A stretch of 64,000 nt of DNA from Gordonia sp. SID5947 (GCF_009862785.1 NZ_WWHU01000001.1:186001-250000), one strand, 5' to 3'. Positions 31,571-44,031 are shown, counted from the first letter of the stretch. Notes: generated by a model not told the origin, from the sequence alone. Made by a program: numbers and translations.

Positions 31571-31623
31571 CGGCTCTACATATCTCATATATGTTGTAGC
31601 CGAGAGCCGGACGATCGTCCGGC
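31571..31623. promoter_or_regulatory. Nested inverted repeats upstream of DUF4334 gene
   Basis: An outer perfect repeat CGGCTCT (31571-31577) / AGAGCCG (31603-31609) encloses an AT-rich core with an inner ACATAT / ATATGT pair (31578-31583 and 31589-31594). Overlapping its 3' side is the perfect 18-base palindrome GCCGGACGATCGTCCGGC at 31606-31623. The AT-rich core stands out in this GC-rich sequence and probably contains the promoter of the downstream pair, with one or two regulator sites. Confidence 0.7.
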
Positions 31624-31654
31624 GTCGCGATCAGCAACAGGAGGCGTTCGAGCC

Positions 31655-32140
31655 ATGACTTCCGCACCAACACTGTCCCGCGCCGAGGCCCGAGCACGAT
31701 TCACCGAGCTCCGATCGGCGACCGGCCTGGTCGACGACGCCGAACTCGACGCCGTGTGGGCAGCCCTCGACACCGTCCGGCCCGAGGAGATGTTCGGCGC
31801 GTGGAAGGGTGACGAGTTCACCACCGGGCACCCGGTCAACGGCATGCTCGGCAAGGCAGGGTGGTTCGGCAAGACCTTCACGTCGCGTTCCGATGTCCAG
31901 CCGCTGATCTGTCGCAATGACGACGGCGACCTCTTCTCCAACACCGAACTCGGCAAGGGTGAGGCCAGTCTGTGGTCCGTCGAGTTCCGCGGCGAGGTCA
32001 CGGCATCGATGGTCTACGACGGGCAGGCCGTCATCGACCATTTCAAACGAGTCGACGACAACACCGTGATGGGCATCATGAACGGCAAGGCCGCCGTCAT
32101 CGACGGCCGCCACCTGTACTTTCTGCTCGAACGGGTCTGA
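31655..32140 (+). CDS. GXWXG/DUF4334 domain protein
   Basis: The product has 161 residues. It contains the GXWXG motif (MFGAWKGDEFTTGHPVNGML, about residues 48-67) followed by a DUF4334 C-terminal domain with LWSVEFRGEVTASMVYDGQAVIDHFKRVDDNTVMGIMNGKA. The biochemical role of this family is unknown; members often occur beside oxidoreductases for alcohols or terpenoids. AGGAGG at about 31639-31644 precedes the ATG. The downstream dehydrogenase gene begins two bases after the stop, so the two are a unit. It is not part of the M. tuberculosis gene order and looks like an inserted lineage-specific pair. Confidence 0.85.
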   Translation: MTSAPTLSRAEARARFTELRSATGLVDDAELDAVWAALDTVRPEEMFGAWKGDEFTTGHPVNGMLGKAGWFGKTFTSRSDVQPLICRNDDGDLFSNTELGKGEASLWSVEFRGEVTASMVYDGQAVIDHFKRVDDNTVMGIMNGKAAVIDGRHLYFLLERV

Positions 32141-32142
32141 GG

Positions 32143-33228
32143 TTGCGGATCGACGCCGCGGTCGTCTCGGTGCCCGGCGGTCCGTTCGAGGTGTCTCCCG
32201 TCGAACTCGATTCGCCACAGGCCGGGGAGGTGTTGGTGCGGATTCGGGCGGTCGGGATCTGCCACACCGATCTGGGCATGCGTGCGACCTGGTCGAAACA
32301 CCGTTGTCCGCAGGTGTTCGGCCACGAGGGCGCCGGTGTGGTCGAGGCCGTCGGGCCGGGGGTCACCCGGGTGCGACCGGGCCAGACCGTGTGCCTGACC
32401 TACCGGAGTTGCCGCAGTTGCAGGCAATGCCTTGCGGGGCATCCCGCATACTGCATTGCAGGACTCAACACCGCAGGGCGGCCGGACGGCACGCCGACGA
32501 TCACTCGCGACGGCGAACCCGTCTTCGGCGGCTTCTTCGGGCAGTCGAGTTTCGCCACCTTTGCGATCACTCACGAGGACAACACGATTCCGGTGCCCGA
32601 GACGTTGTCGCCGGTCATCGCCGCGCCCCTCGGCTGTGGTGTGCAGACCGGTTACGGCACGGTGACCAGGGTCGTGCGTCCGGCAGCCGGCGCCACGCTG
32701 ACCGTATACGGCGCGGGCAGTGTCGGCCTGTGTTCGGTGCTCGCCGCGGCCCGGGCAGGGGCGCGGGTGATCGCCGTCGATCCGATCGCCGGTCGACGCG
32801 CGCTCGCCGAGAAGTTCGGCGCGTGCGCGACCATCGATCCCACCTCGACCGACGATCTCGCTGCCGAGGTCATCGCATCGCACGGGCGTGGTACCGACCA
32901 CGCGATCGACACGACCGCACGCCAGGATGTCTTCGCCGCGGCTGTCGCGGCAGCCGAGCCGCGGGGTGAGATCGCGCTCGTCGGGATCGGTCGTGCCCTC
33001 GAGTTCGACGTGATGTCGGTGTTGTACAAAGGCTTGTCGATCCGGGGAGTCATCGAGGGTGACGTGGTGCCGGACGAGGTCATCCCCGAACTCGCGGACC
33101 TGTACGCCGCCGGGCAGCTCCCGCTCGACGACCTCATCACCGTCTACCCGTTCGCGCAGATCAATCAGGCGGCGGCCGATTCGCTCGGCGGCGCGACGAT
33201 CAAACCGGTCTTGCTCGTCGACGCCTGA
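32143..33228 (+). CDS. Zinc-dependent MDR alcohol dehydrogenase (aryl-alcohol type)
   Basis: The product has 361 residues from a TTG start. The catalytic zinc ligands are Cys in VGICHTDLGMR and His/Glu in FGHEGAGVV; the structural zinc cysteines are in CRSCRQCLAGHPAYC (four Cys). The NAD-binding Rossmann motif is VYGAGSVGLCSVLAA (about 187-201), followed by VIAVDP whose Asp favours NAD over NADP. It resembles benzyl/aryl-alcohol dehydrogenases. The TTG is adopted because the product then begins RIDAAVVSVPG as in the family, and it lies two bases after the DUF4334 stop, implying translational coupling. The substrate is unknown. Confidence 0.9.
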   Translation: MRIDAAVVSVPGGPFEVSPVELDSPQAGEVLVRIRAVGICHTDLGMRATWSKHRCPQVFGHEGAGVVEAVGPGVTRVRPGQTVCLTYRSCRSCRQCLAGHPAYCIAGLNTAGRPDGTPTITRDGEPVFGGFFGQSSFATFAITHEDNTIPVPETLSPVIAAPLGCGVQTGYGTVTRVVRPAAGATLTVYGAGSVGLCSVLAAARAGARVIAVDPIAGRRALAEKFGACATIDPTSTDDLAAEVIASHGRGTDHAIDTTARQDVFAAAVAAAEPRGEIALVGIGRALEFDVMSVLYKGLSIRGVIEGDVVPDEVIPELADLYAAGQLPLDDLITVYPFAQINQAAADSLGGATIKPVLLVDA

Positions 33229-33321
33229 GCGCCCGCAACCGCCGGTCGGCGCGGTGTGAGCGGCACCGCCCGATCCGCGGGAATTGGTCGGCGGTCTTCG
33301 CGCGTTTATCCTTGCAACGTC

Positions 33322-34530
33322 ATGTCCATGCCTTCTCGAGCCCCGGTCTACCTCGACCATGCTGCGTCGACAGCGATGCTGCCCGACGCCGTCGAGGCGA
33401 TGACCGCTGTCTTCGCGCAGCCGGGCAACGCGTCGTCGTTGCACGGTTCGGGTCGCTGGGCCCGCCGCAGGCTGGAAGAGGCGCGGGAGTCGATCGCCGC
33501 TTCGGTGGGCGCACGCCCCTCCGAGGTGATCTTCACCGGCGGTGGGACCGAGTCCGACAATCTCGCGCTCAAGGGCATCTACGCCGCACGCCGTCGAGAG
33601 CACCCCGAGCGGCGGCGGGTCGTCGTGTCGGCCGTCGAGCATCATGCGGTGCTCGACCCGGCCACCTGGCTTGCCGATGCCGCCGGCGCCGAACTGGTGA
33701 TCGCCCCGGTCGACGCCGAGGGCTTCGTGTCACCGGCGTGGTTGCGGGCCGAACTGGAGGCGCACGCCGACGAGACCGCGGTGATCTCGATGATGTGGGC
33801 CAACAACGAAGTCGGGACAATCGAGCCGATCGCCGAGATCGCGGCCGTGGGTGCCGAGTTCGGGATCCCCGTGCATTCGGACGCGATCCAGGCCGTCGGC
33901 CACATCCCGGTCGATTTCGGGTCGAGCGGGCTTTCGGCGCTCAGCCTGGCAGCGCACAAGTTCGGTGGGCCGCAGGGAGTCGGCGCGCTGCTCCTGCGCC
34001 GCGACGTCGAGTGCGTGCCACTGCTGCACGGCGGCGGCCACGAGCGCGACGTCCGGTCGGGCACCCAGGACGTGGCAGGGGCCGTCGGCATGGCGACCGC
34101 GCTGCGACTGTCCGTCGAGCACATGCCGGCCGCCACCGAACACGTCGTCGAACTCCGGGACCGGCTGTTCGACACTCTCCTCGACGTACCGGACACGACC
34201 GTCAACGGGCCCCGCGACGACCGGCGGCTGCCCGGTAACGTCCATGTCTCCTTCGACGGATGCGAGGGCGACTCCCTGCTGATGCTGCTCGACGCCAACG
34301 GCGTCGAGTGCTCCACGGGGTCCGCCTGCACCGCGGGGGTGGCCCAGGCGAGTCATGTCCTGCTGGCGATGGGACTCGACGTCTCGACGGCCCGCGGTTC
34401 GCTGCGGTTCTCTCTGGCGCCGAGTTCCACGGCGGCCGATGTCGACGCGGTCGCCGAGGTGATCGGTCAGGTCGTCGACCGGGCACGCGCCGCGGGGCTC
34501 GTCTCGTCACCGACCGGGAAGGGACGCTGA
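33322..34530 (+). CDS. iscS: Cysteine desulfurase (IscS/NifS-type)
   Basis: The product has 402 residues. PLP-enzyme landmarks are [12 protein letters not shown] at the start, [11 protein letters not shown], the PLP Lys in [14 protein letters not shown] (about 211-224) and the catalytic Cys in [16 protein letters not shown] (about 333-348). It takes sulfur from cysteine for Fe-S clusters and tRNA thiolation. mnmA follows with overlapping stop/start (TGATG), which makes tRNA 2-thiouridine synthesis the likely main customer, as in M. tuberculosis Rv3025c-Rv3024c. TATCCT at 33307-33312 lies nine bases before the ATG with no ribosome-binding site; ATG at 33328 is an alternative start. Confidence 0.95.
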   Translation: MSMPSRAPVYLDHAASTAMLPDAVEAMTAVFAQPGNASSLHGSGRWARRRLEEARESIAASVGARPSEVIFTGGGTESDNLALKGIYAARRREHPERRRVVVSAVEHHAVLDPATWLADAAGAELVIAPVDAEGFVSPAWLRAELEAHADETAVISMMWANNEVGTIEPIAEIAAVGAEFGIPVHSDAIQAVGHIPVDFGSSGLSALSLAAHKFGGPQGVGALLLRRDVECVPLLHGGGHERDVRSGTQDVAGAVGMATALRLSVEHMPAATEHVVELRDRLFDTLLDVPDTTVNGPRDDRRLPGNVHVSFDGCEGDSLLMLLDANGVECSTGSACTAGVAQASHVLLAMGLDVSTARGSLRFSLAPSSTAADVDAVAEVIGQVVDRARAAGLVSSPTGKGR

Positions 34531-35675
34531 TGCGAGTATTGGCAGCGATGAGCGGGGGAGTCGATTCGTCGGTGGCCGCGGCCCGCGCGGTAGACGCCGG
34601 ACACGACGTCGTCGGGGTGCATCTCGCCCTGTCGACCGCCCCCGGGGCCTTGCGTACCGGATCACGCGGCTGCTGTTCGCGCGAGGATGCCTCGGATGCC
34701 CGCCGGGTCGCCGATCTCCTCGGAATCCCTTTCTACGTCTGGGATTTCGCCGACCGGTTCAAAGACGACGTGATCGACGAGTTCGTCGACGCGTATGCCG
34801 CGGGCGAGACACCGAATCCGTGTCTGACCTGCAACGAGAAGATCAAGTTTGCCGCGCTCGCGCAAAAGGCCACGGCACTCGGCTTCGATGCGCTCGCGAC
34901 CGGCCACTACGCCCGGCTCGACGACGGCGAACTGCGCCGCGCGGTCGACGAGGACAAGGATCAGTCCTACGTGCTCGCCGTGCTCACCGCCGACCAGCTG
35001 TCGCGCGCGATGTTCCCGGTGGGTGACACCCCGAAGGGCGAGATCCGCGCGGAGGCCGCACGACGCGGACTCGCGGTCGCCGAGAAGCCCGACTCGCACG
35101 ACATCTGCTTCATCCCGACCGGCGACACCCGCGCGTTTCTCGGTGCCAACATCGGCATCCGGCCGGGTGCGGTGGTCGACGCCGACACCGGAGACCGGCT
35201 CGCCGAACACGACGGCGTCCACGGCTTCACGATCGGCCAGCGCAAGGGTCTCGGCATCGAGGCGCCGGCCGCCGACGGCAGGCCCCGATATGTGACAGAG
35301 ATCGACCCGGAGTCGGGGACCGTCACAGTCGGCTCGGCGGCTCACCTCGACGTCTGGTCGATCACCGCACATCGCCCGGTCTGGACCGCCGGGACCGCGC
35401 CGACCGGGCCGTTCGAGGCGATGGTGCAGGTCCGTGCGCATGGCGGCCTGGCGCCGGTCGTCGCGACACCCGCCGTCCGCGACGGTCAGCCGGTCATCGA
35501 GATCGCCCTGTCGACACCGCTGACCGGGGTCGCCAGAGGGCAGGCCGCAGTGCTGTATCGGCCGGACTCACGGCACGGCGACCTCGTGCTGGGATCCGGA
35601 CGCATCCTGACGACAGATTCTGATCCCGCCTCGGGTGCGCGTCACGCCCGGGTCGCGACCGGTCCGGGCGCGTGA
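34530..35675 (+). CDS. mnmA: tRNA-specific 2-thiouridylase MnmA
   Basis: The product has 381 residues. The PP-loop is [15 protein letters not shown] (about residues 5-19). The first catalytic Cys is in [15 protein letters not shown], the ATGHYAR motif follows, and the second catalytic Cys is in [13 protein letters not shown] (about 186-198). It adenylates and thiolates U34 of tRNA-Lys, -Glu and -Gln using sulfur relayed from IscS. The ATG overlaps the iscS stop by one base (34528-34532), and GGGAAGGGA immediately upstream is the ribosome-binding site. It corresponds to M. tuberculosis trmU (Rv3024c). Confidence 0.95.
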   Translation: MRVLAAMSGGVDSSVAAARAVDAGHDVVGVHLALSTAPGALRTGSRGCCSREDASDARRVADLLGIPFYVWDFADRFKDDVIDEFVDAYAAGETPNPCLTCNEKIKFAALAQKATALGFDALATGHYARLDDGELRRAVDEDKDQSYVLAVLTADQLSRAMFPVGDTPKGEIRAEAARRGLAVAEKPDSHDICFIPTGDTRAFLGANIGIRPGAVVDADTGDRLAEHDGVHGFTIGQRKGLGIEAPAADGRPRYVTEIDPESGTVTVGSAAHLDVWSITAHRPVWTAGTAPTGPFEAMVQVRAHGGLAPVVATPAVRDGQPVIEIALSTPLTGVARGQAAVLYRPDSRHGDLVLGSGRILTTDSDPASGARHARVATGPGA

Positions 35676-35685
35676 GCGTCGCCGC

Positions 35686-36705
35686 GTGAGTCAACCGGAA
35701 CCCGCGCTGCGCGGCGGCGTCGGAACCGGCATCGGTTCGATGCCGGGAACCGACCCGCGTGAGGCTGCCGCGGTCATCAACGGCGAACTGGACCTCGCCC
35801 ACCTCGTCGAACTACCGAACCGGGGTGCCGGCGCCGACATGATCGGTCGGATGGCGGCTGTCCTCGTCGATCTGCCGATGGATGCCGGGACCTGGGGCTA
35901 CCGGCTCGCGGCTCGCGGGTCGGCGATCTCGCGCCGCTCGCGGGACTTTCTGCGCGCCGATCTCGACGCCGTCGAAGAACTCTGGGACACAGCAGGTTTC
36001 CGCGGGACACGGCGTCCGTTCAAGATCCAGGTCTGCGGTCCCTTCACGGTGTCGGCCTCGGTGGAACTGCGTGCCGGACACAAGGTGTTGCGCGACCGCG
36101 GAGCGTGGCACGACGTGGTGGCCTCCACGGCGGAGGGGTTGCGCGAACTCGTCGGCGATGTCACCCGGCGGCTGGGGGCCGACGTGGTGGTGCAGCTCGA
36201 CGAGCCGATGATCGGGCAGGTCATCGACGGAGCGGTCCGGCCCCTGACGCGTTTCGACACCATTCCTGCCGTGCCGGTGGCCGACGTCGCCGAGTCCCTG
36301 CGGGGGGTGGTCGAGCAGATCGGCCGTCCGACGATCGTGCACAGCTGTGCGGCGCCGCGCTGGGATCTCATCGACCGTCTCCGGGGCGTCGCCTGGTCGC
36401 TCGACGTGACCTCGCCCACCACCGCGGACCTCGACGGCATCGGCTCGCTGATCGACCGTGGTGACGTGCTGGTGGCCGGGGTGGTGCCCACCCTGGGCGA
36501 CCGGGATCTACGCGCGGAGATCGTCGCCACGCGGCTCGCGGCGCTGACCGACCGGATCGGTCTTGACCGGAAAGTGTTGTCGCAGAATGTGATCGTCAGC
36601 CCGACCTGCGGTCTGTCCGGCGCCACTCCGGCGTGGGCGAGGACTGCGCTCGGCCTCTGCGCGGCCGCCGGCGAGTTGCTGGCAGCAGATCCGACAGCGC
36701 TGTAG
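35686..36705 (+). CDS. Methionine synthase-like (MetE C-terminal domain) protein
   Basis: The product has 339 residues. It resembles the C-terminal zinc-binding barrel of cobalamin-independent methionine synthase: GTGIGSMPGTDPREAA at the start, PFKIQVCGPFTVSASVEL, VVQLDEPMIG, IVHSCAAPRWDL (candidate His/Cys zinc ligands) and VIVSPTCGLSGATPAWARTAL (terminal Cys ligand). Lacking the N-terminal MetE domain, it may use a methyl donor other than folate; the true substrate is unknown. It occupies the place of M. tuberculosis Rv3015c upstream of ligA. The GTG start at 35686 lies 11 bases after the mnmA stop, so it is in the same operon. Confidence 0.88.
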   Translation: MSQPEPALRGGVGTGIGSMPGTDPREAAAVINGELDLAHLVELPNRGAGADMIGRMAAVLVDLPMDAGTWGYRLAARGSAISRRSRDFLRADLDAVEELWDTAGFRGTRRPFKIQVCGPFTVSASVELRAGHKVLRDRGAWHDVVASTAEGLRELVGDVTRRLGADVVVQLDEPMIGQVIDGAVRPLTRFDTIPAVPVADVAESLRGVVEQIGRPTIVHSCAAPRWDLIDRLRGVAWSLDVTSPTTADLDGIGSLIDRGDVLVAGVVPTLGDRDLRAEIVATRLAALTDRIGLDRKVLSQNVIVSPTCGLSGATPAWARTALGLCAAAGELLAADPTAL

Positions 36706-36768
36706 GCCCCGCCCCACCGAAGGCCCGACTGCGCCCGACGCCCGTTCGGCGCAGGTCTGCACCCGCCT

Positions 36769-39296
<2,528 letters not shown>

Positions 39297-39319
39297 CCGG
39301 TGAGGCCGCCCGTCGCCGG

Positions 39320-39988
39320 TCAACTGTCCGCGCGCAGCACCGTGCCCACGATCCCGGCGAGATAGCCGAGACGAGCCACCTCCGACGGGCGGAAATCGGG
39401 ACCACCGATGCGGCCGAGCAGAATCGCCTTGTCCCCGTTGCCGAGTGGGGCCGCCGCCATGCGGGTGTCCATCTCCTTCCACGCATCGGGAACCCAATCG
39501 CCTTCGCCGTCGAGCTGTGCGGCGTCGCGCAACGGCAACCAGTCGACATGGGTCAGCGGGGTCTCCGGAGCGCCGGAACTGCCGAACAATTGCAGGACAC
39601 CGCCACTGGCACCCGTCACCACCATGGCCCACGAGACGCGCAACACGCGCGGTGCGTTGTCGACGAGAACCTGCAGACGGTCGCGGCCGACCGTCGCGAC
39701 CTGGTCCACGAGTTCGAGTTCCCGATGGGTGTCGAGGACACCCGAGTAGGGGCGGATCGAGTCCACACGGACACCCTTGACCTTCTCGGCGGCCGTGATC
39801 AGGGCGTCGGGCAGAGAGCCAGGGGACACCTCGACCACGAGGTCGTCGACGGCATATCCGTCGCCGCGTTCCACCACCTCGAGCGAGAGGATGTCGGCTC
39901 CCACCGAACCCAACTGGACCGCGAGCAGTCCGAGACTGCCCGGCCGGTCCTGGAGGTACACCCGCAGCAGGTAAGACACGCCCGCCAT
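39320..39988 (-). CDS. ACT-domain protein (Rv3013-type)
   Basis: The product has 222 residues. An N-terminal ACT domain is visible in [48 protein letters not shown] (residues 6-53), the classic regulatory ligand-binding fold. The C-terminal portion resembles a short GAF-like or unclassified domain ([18 protein letters not shown] and [22 protein letters not shown]). It probably senses an amino acid, but no partner enzyme is linked. It lies between ligA and gatC as in M. tuberculosis (Rv3013). The ATG at 39988 is preferred over 40009 because the ACT fold begins there. Confidence 0.85.
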   Translation of the reverse strand: MAGVSYLLRVYLQDRPGSLGLLAVQLGSVGADILSLEVVERGDGYAVDDLVVEVSPGSLPDALITAAEKVKGVRVDSIRPYSGVLDTHRELELVDQVATVGRDRLQVLVDNAPRVLRVSWAMVVTGASGGVLQLFGSSGAPETPLTHVDWLPLRDAAQLDGEGDWVPDAWKEMDTRMAAAPLGNGDKAILLGRIGGPDFRPSEVARLGYLAGIVGTVLRADS

Positions 39989-40142
39989 TGTCGCACCACC
40001 GGCGCACACGCGTGCGGTGAGGCGCCCGGCACCGGTCGCGGTGTCGGCGGACGGCAGGGCGCGACACCGCGGCTACGGCTCCGTGGCGCCGTTCCCATAG
40101 GCTGGTGGGCGGACCACGCACGACACGGCGAAAGGACCTGGC

Positions 40143-40457
40143 ATGTCCAGCGGATCAGGGTCGGCGATCTCTCGGGAGGAGGTCGCGCATCTGGCTCGGC
40201 TGTCCCGGCTCGCGCTGACCGACGACGAACTCGACCAGTACGCGACGCAGCTCGATTCGATCCTGGCGCACGTCGCCCAGGTGTCCGAGGTGGCCGCCGA
40301 CGACGTGCCGGGTACGGCGCACCCGGCCGCGTTGGCAAATGTGCTCCGTCCGGATGTGGAGACGCCCTGCCTGACCACCGAGCAGGCATTGTCGGGCGCA
40401 CCGGCCGTGGAACAGGACCGGTTCGCGGTCCCGCAGATCCTGGGGGAGGAACAGTGA
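40143..40457 (+). CDS. gatC: Asp/Glu-tRNA(Asn/Gln) amidotransferase subunit C
   Basis: The product has 104 residues. GatC hallmarks are [39 protein letters not shown] (residues 10-48) and [34 protein letters not shown] near the end. It wraps around GatA and stabilises the GatCAB complex that converts Glu-tRNA(Gln) and Asp-tRNA(Asn) to their amides. AAAGGA precedes the ATG, and TAGGCT at 40098-40103 is a candidate -10 box. The stop overlaps the gatA start. Confidence 0.96.
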   Translation: MSSGSGSAISREEVAHLARLSRLALTDDELDQYATQLDSILAHVAQVSEVAADDVPGTAHPAALANVLRPDVETPCLTTEQALSGAPAVEQDRFAVPQILGEEQ

Positions 40458-41944
40458 CCGACGCATCACGGGCCGCAGGGGAGATCACCGGCCTCTCGGC
40501 TGCCGATCTCGCCGAGAAGATCGGCACCCGCGAGCTGTCCTCGGTCGAGGTCACCCAGGCCCACCTGGACCGGATCGCCGAGATCGACGATCGACTCGGC
40601 GCCTTTCTGCACATCAGCGGTGCAGAGGCACTGGTCGCGGCCAAGGCGGCCGATGACGCCATCGCGGCGGGCGACGCGCCGTCGCCGCTCGCCGGCGTCC
40701 CGATCGCGCTGAAGGACGTGTTCACCACTGTCGACGCGCCCACCACGTGCGGATCGAGAATCCTCGAAGGCTGGGTCTCCCCGTACGATGCGGCCGTCAC
40801 AGAGCGACTCCGCGGCGCCGGTATGCCGATTCTCGGCAAGACCAACATGGACGAGTTCGCGATGGGCAGTTCGACGGAGAACTCGGCCTATCAGGTCACC
40901 AGAAACCCCTGGAACACCGACAAGATCCCGGGAGGATCCGGTGGGGGCAGTGCGGCGGCGCTCGCGTCGTATCAGGCACCCCTGGCCATCGGCACCGACA
41001 CCGGCGGCTCGATCCGCCAGCCGGCCGCGGTCACCGCCACGGTCGGCGTGAAGCCGACCTACGGGACCGTGTCGCGCTACGGACTCGTGGCCTGCGCGTC
41101 GTCGCTCGACCAGGGTGGCCCCTGTGGGCGGACCGTGCTCGACACGGCGCTGTTGCACGCCGTGATCGCCGGACACGACAAGCGTGACTCGACGTCGATC
41201 GACGCGCCCGTGCCAGATGTGGTCGCGGCAGCCGAGTTCGGTGCGCAGCAAGATCTTTCGGGCGTCAAGATCGGTGTGGTCACCGAACTCCAGGGCGAGG
41301 GCTACCAAGCGGGCGTGCTGGACTCGTTCCGGGCGGCCCTGCAAGTGCTCACCGACCGTGGCGCCGAGGTCGTCGAGGTGTCGTGCCCGCACTTCAGCTA
41401 CGCGCTCGGTGCCTACTACCTGATCCTGCCGTCGGAGGTGTCGTCGAATCTCGCGCGTTTCGACGCCATGCGCTACGGGCTCAGGGTCGGCGACGACGGC
41501 AAGCACAGTGCCGAAGAGGTCATGGCGTTGACCCGCGACCAGGGTTTCGGTCCGGAGGTCAAGCGCCGCATCATGATCGGCACCTACGCGCTGTCGTCCG
41601 GGTACTACGACGCCTACTACGGCCAGGCCCAGAAGGTGCGGACCCTGATCGCCCGTGATTTCGCCGAGGCCTTCGAGAAGGTCGACGTGCTGGTGTCGCC
41701 GACCACCCCGACGACGGCATTCGACCTGGGCGAGAAGGTCGATGACCCGCTGGCGATGTATCTGTTCGATCTCTGCACGTTGCCGGTGAACCTGGCCGGT
41801 GTCGGTGCGATGTCGGTGCCGTCGGGGCTCTCCGCCGACGACGGGATGCCGGTGGGCCTGCAGATCATGGCGCCGGCGCTCGCCGACGACCGGCTCTACC
41901 GCGTGGGTGGCGCCTACGAGGCCGCCCGCGGGCCCGTGAGCTGA
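40454..41944 (+). CDS. gatA: Asp/Glu-tRNA(Asn/Gln) amidotransferase subunit A
   Basis: The product has 496 residues and belongs to the amidase-signature family. The catalytic triad Ser-cisSer-Lys is visible: Lys in [10 protein letters not shown] (about 76-85), cis-Ser in [11 protein letters not shown] (about 156-166) and the nucleophilic Ser in [12 protein letters not shown] (about 174-185). GatA releases ammonia from glutamine or asparagine and channels it to GatB. The GTG overlaps the gatC stop (GTGA at 40454-40457), so translation is coupled. gatB is not next to it but about 5.6 kb downstream, as in mycobacteria, where pfkA lies between. Confidence 0.96.
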   Translation: MTDASRAAGEITGLSAADLAEKIGTRELSSVEVTQAHLDRIAEIDDRLGAFLHISGAEALVAAKAADDAIAAGDAPSPLAGVPIALKDVFTTVDAPTTCGSRILEGWVSPYDAAVTERLRGAGMPILGKTNMDEFAMGSSTENSAYQVTRNPWNTDKIPGGSGGGSAAALASYQAPLAIGTDTGGSIRQPAAVTATVGVKPTYGTVSRYGLVACASSLDQGGPCGRTVLDTALLHAVIAGHDKRDSTSIDAPVPDVVAAAEFGAQQDLSGVKIGVVTELQGEGYQAGVLDSFRAALQVLTDRGAEVVEVSCPHFSYALGAYYLILPSEVSSNLARFDAMRYGLRVGDDGKHSAEEVMALTRDQGFGPEVKRRIMIGTYALSSGYYDAYYGQAQKVRTLIARDFAEAFEKVDVLVSPTTPTTAFDLGEKVDDPLAMYLFDLCTLPVNLAGVGAMSVPSGLSADDGMPVGLQIMAPALADDRLYRVGGAYEAARGPVS

Positions 41945-41947
41945 CGG

Positions 41948-43189
41948 TCACCCGGACCCCTCAGACGTCGTGGACATACTCGACGACTGCTCCTGACCGT
42001 ATCGATGTCCCACGCCCGGAGCGCCGTCGAGCGAGCCGAGCAGGTCGGTGCTCGTCTGGAGGAAGCCGACCAGCGGTAGCCACGGCGGGTGACGGACGGG
42101 CCGGCCGATGACGACCGTGCCCTGCGGTTGCCGGGACGGGCGCCAGATCAGGGACGGCGCCCACCGCGGGATCGGATCGGATGCGTTCGTGAGCACGACC
42201 CGCCGAGCGCCTGGCCCGGGCTGGTCGCCGACGGCATCGCCGGGAACCCCGGCAAGCAACGTCTCGGTGACCGCACCAGGCCGATGCGCGCCGGCCCAGA
42301 CCCGGGCGTCCTCGGCGCCGATGGCGCCCAGGCTCTGTCCGTAGAGATAGATCTGTGGCCGTCGGTTCGGCGGCCGCGACTCGGTGCGTCCGATCACTTC
42401 GTCGAGTAGCGCGATCGCGTTCCGGCCGGCTGCCGAGCGGTCACCGACGAAGGCCCGCCACGACGGCACCTGGGCGTACTGACCGGCGAGAATCGCGACA
42501 TCTCCGGCGAATCGGTTTGTGTAACCCGCCACCGCGCTGGCATCGACCCACCCGGAACCGGTCGGCACGGCGATCACCACGGCCCGGAGGTCGAGCCCTC
42601 CCGCGAGCACCCACCGATCTGCGAGATCTCGACTGCGATCGGGGAGCGATGCACCGTCGTCGACGCCGTAGATCACACCGGTCGGAGTGCGGGGCGGTGA
42701 CGGTGGATCCGCCTGCGCCGCGGGGAGGTATCCCGCGGCCACCGCCACCACCGTGGCACCGATCATCGCGGTGATCCGGGGCAGCGACACGATGGCCGTG
42801 AAAAGCAGGGTGGCAGGGGCCACGGCTGCGCCCAGCCAGCTCACGCCGACCAACGGTGCACCCAGGTCGGTGCGGAGCGCGTTCTGCCACGACAGGCTGA
42901 CCAGAGCCATGCAGACCAGGACACCGGCCGCTCCGGCGACGGCGGCGACGGCCGCCGCGGGACGCACGGTGCGTCGCCGGGTGGCCACAAGTGCTGCGGT
43001 CGTTGCGATTCCCACACACAGTGCGGTGAGGATGCCCGAGATGATCCCGGACCGGGGGAGCCCACACGGCCAGAGCGCAATCACCGCGCCCAGTGACGCC
43101 GCGATCGACACGGCGGGATGGGGAGGGGAGAAGATGGTGGCTCGTCGTGGGTACCGCACCGGCCCGGATGGGGGTGCGGGCGCGATCAT
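41948..43189 (-). CDS. Membrane-anchored alpha/beta-hydrolase (Abhydrolase_9/PF10081-type)
   Basis: The product has 413 residues. The N-terminal 150 residues hold about four membrane helices (VSIAASLGAVIALWPCG, GILTALCVGIATTAALVA, AAAVAAVAGAAGVLVCMALV, and ITAMIGATVVAVAAGYL). The C-terminal catalytic domain has VPTGSGWVD and the nucleophile elbow IYLYGQSLGAIGAED (Ser in GxSxG, about residue 300), and LTNASDPIPRW that probably supplies the Asp. PF10081 proteins are envelope hydrolases of unknown substrate. The ATG overlaps the stop of the upstream secreted phospholipase-like gene (ATGA at 43186-43189), hinting at a joint lipid-processing role. It converges with gatA at a 3-base gap. Confidence 0.84.
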   Translation of the reverse strand: MIAPAPPSGPVRYPRRATIFSPPHPAVSIAASLGAVIALWPCGLPRSGIISGILTALCVGIATTAALVATRRRTVRPAAAVAAVAGAAGVLVCMALVSLSWQNALRTDLGAPLVGVSWLGAAVAPATLLFTAIVSLPRITAMIGATVVAVAAGYLPAAQADPPSPPRTPTGVIYGVDDGASLPDRSRDLADRWVLAGGLDLRAVVIAVPTGSGWVDASAVAGYTNRFAGDVAILAGQYAQVPSWRAFVGDRSAAGRNAIALLDEVIGRTESRPPNRRPQIYLYGQSLGAIGAEDARVWAGAHRPGAVTETLLAGVPGDAVGDQPGPGARRVVLTNASDPIPRWAPSLIWRPSRQPQGTVVIGRPVRHPPWLPLVGFLQTSTDLLGSLDGAPGVGHRYGQEQSSSMSTTSEGSG

Positions 43190-43851
43190 CGCTCGGTATC
43201 GGCTCGTCGGTCGAGGAGGTCGGCCCACCCGCGTCCGACCCCGGACGACACGATCTGTGTGGCGGACTCGACCGCGGTGGGCGGTCCGTCGTACTGGCGC
43301 CAGGTGTTGAGGCGGAGCCCGAGCTCGGTCGCGGTGGCGGCGGCATCACAGAACGGCGAGGTGCAGGACGCGTGCATCCGGTCGACGAGCATCTGGTCCA
43401 GGCGCAGGCGGGCCCATCCGCCCAGTGGATGCCCGGTCTCCGCGGCGAATCGCAGTACGTCGTAACCGAAATCGTGGGACCGGCACAGGACTTCGAACCT
43501 GCGCGGGAGGGTCACCGGGGAGGAACAACCGCCCCTCGGATTGACCGGATAGCCGGCGACGATCTGCGGCCGGTAACCGAGATCCGCGGTGAACTGCTTC
43601 GGCAACTCGCGGGCGGCGCGATCGGGGTGACCGGATGTGAGGTCCCACACCAATCGACCCGCCGGTGTGGCCAGATCGGCGGGCGTGGGTGGGAAGTTCG
43701 TCCGAGCGGTGCCCGGCGCGCCGGTTTCCGACGACGACCGCGCGTCCGACGCTCCGAAGCCGAGGCCCAGAATCGTTGTGGCCGCGGCGATGAGAATGAG
43801 GATGACCAAGCTCCGGCGCCCTGGGGGCCGGTCGTTTCTGTGTTTTCTCAT
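43186..43851 (-). CDS. Secreted prokaryotic phospholipase A2-like protein
   Basis: The product has 221 residues. The N-terminus MRKHRNDRPPGRRSLVILIL begins a Sec-type signal or anchor (ILILIAAATTILGLGFG). The body has the PLA2 core CSSPVTLPRRFEVLCRSHDFGYDVLRFA (about 107-134) with the catalytic His-Asp pair in HDFGY and paired cysteines, and a second disulfide in MHASCTSPFC. It would hydrolyse phospholipid acyl bonds outside the cytoplasm. TAACTT (coding strand, 43864-43859) lies seven bases before the ATG at 43851 with no ribosome-binding site, which supports this start over the GTG at 43878. It is translationally coupled to the downstream membrane hydrolase. Confidence 0.82.
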   Translation of the reverse strand: MRKHRNDRPPGRRSLVILILIAAATTILGLGFGASDARSSSETGAPGTARTNFPPTPADLATPAGRLVWDLTSGHPDRAARELPKQFTADLGYRPQIVAGYPVNPRGGCSSPVTLPRRFEVLCRSHDFGYDVLRFAAETGHPLGGWARLRLDQMLVDRMHASCTSPFCDAAATATELGLRLNTWRQYDGPPTAVESATQIVSSGVGRGWADLLDRRADTER

Positions 43852-44031
43852 GGCGTCGAAGTTACGAATCCACGGCACTATGCCACATCGGCCTTAACGG
43901 TGAATAAGTCACCGTCGCATGGTCGGGCACCGATGGAAGACCCTGCCCCGGATGGGGGAGGAGGCAATCCCTCTCGAGTATGAGGACGTGCGAGGTCGGG
44001 CCGCCTACCGTGGACAGTCGAGGTGATGAGA

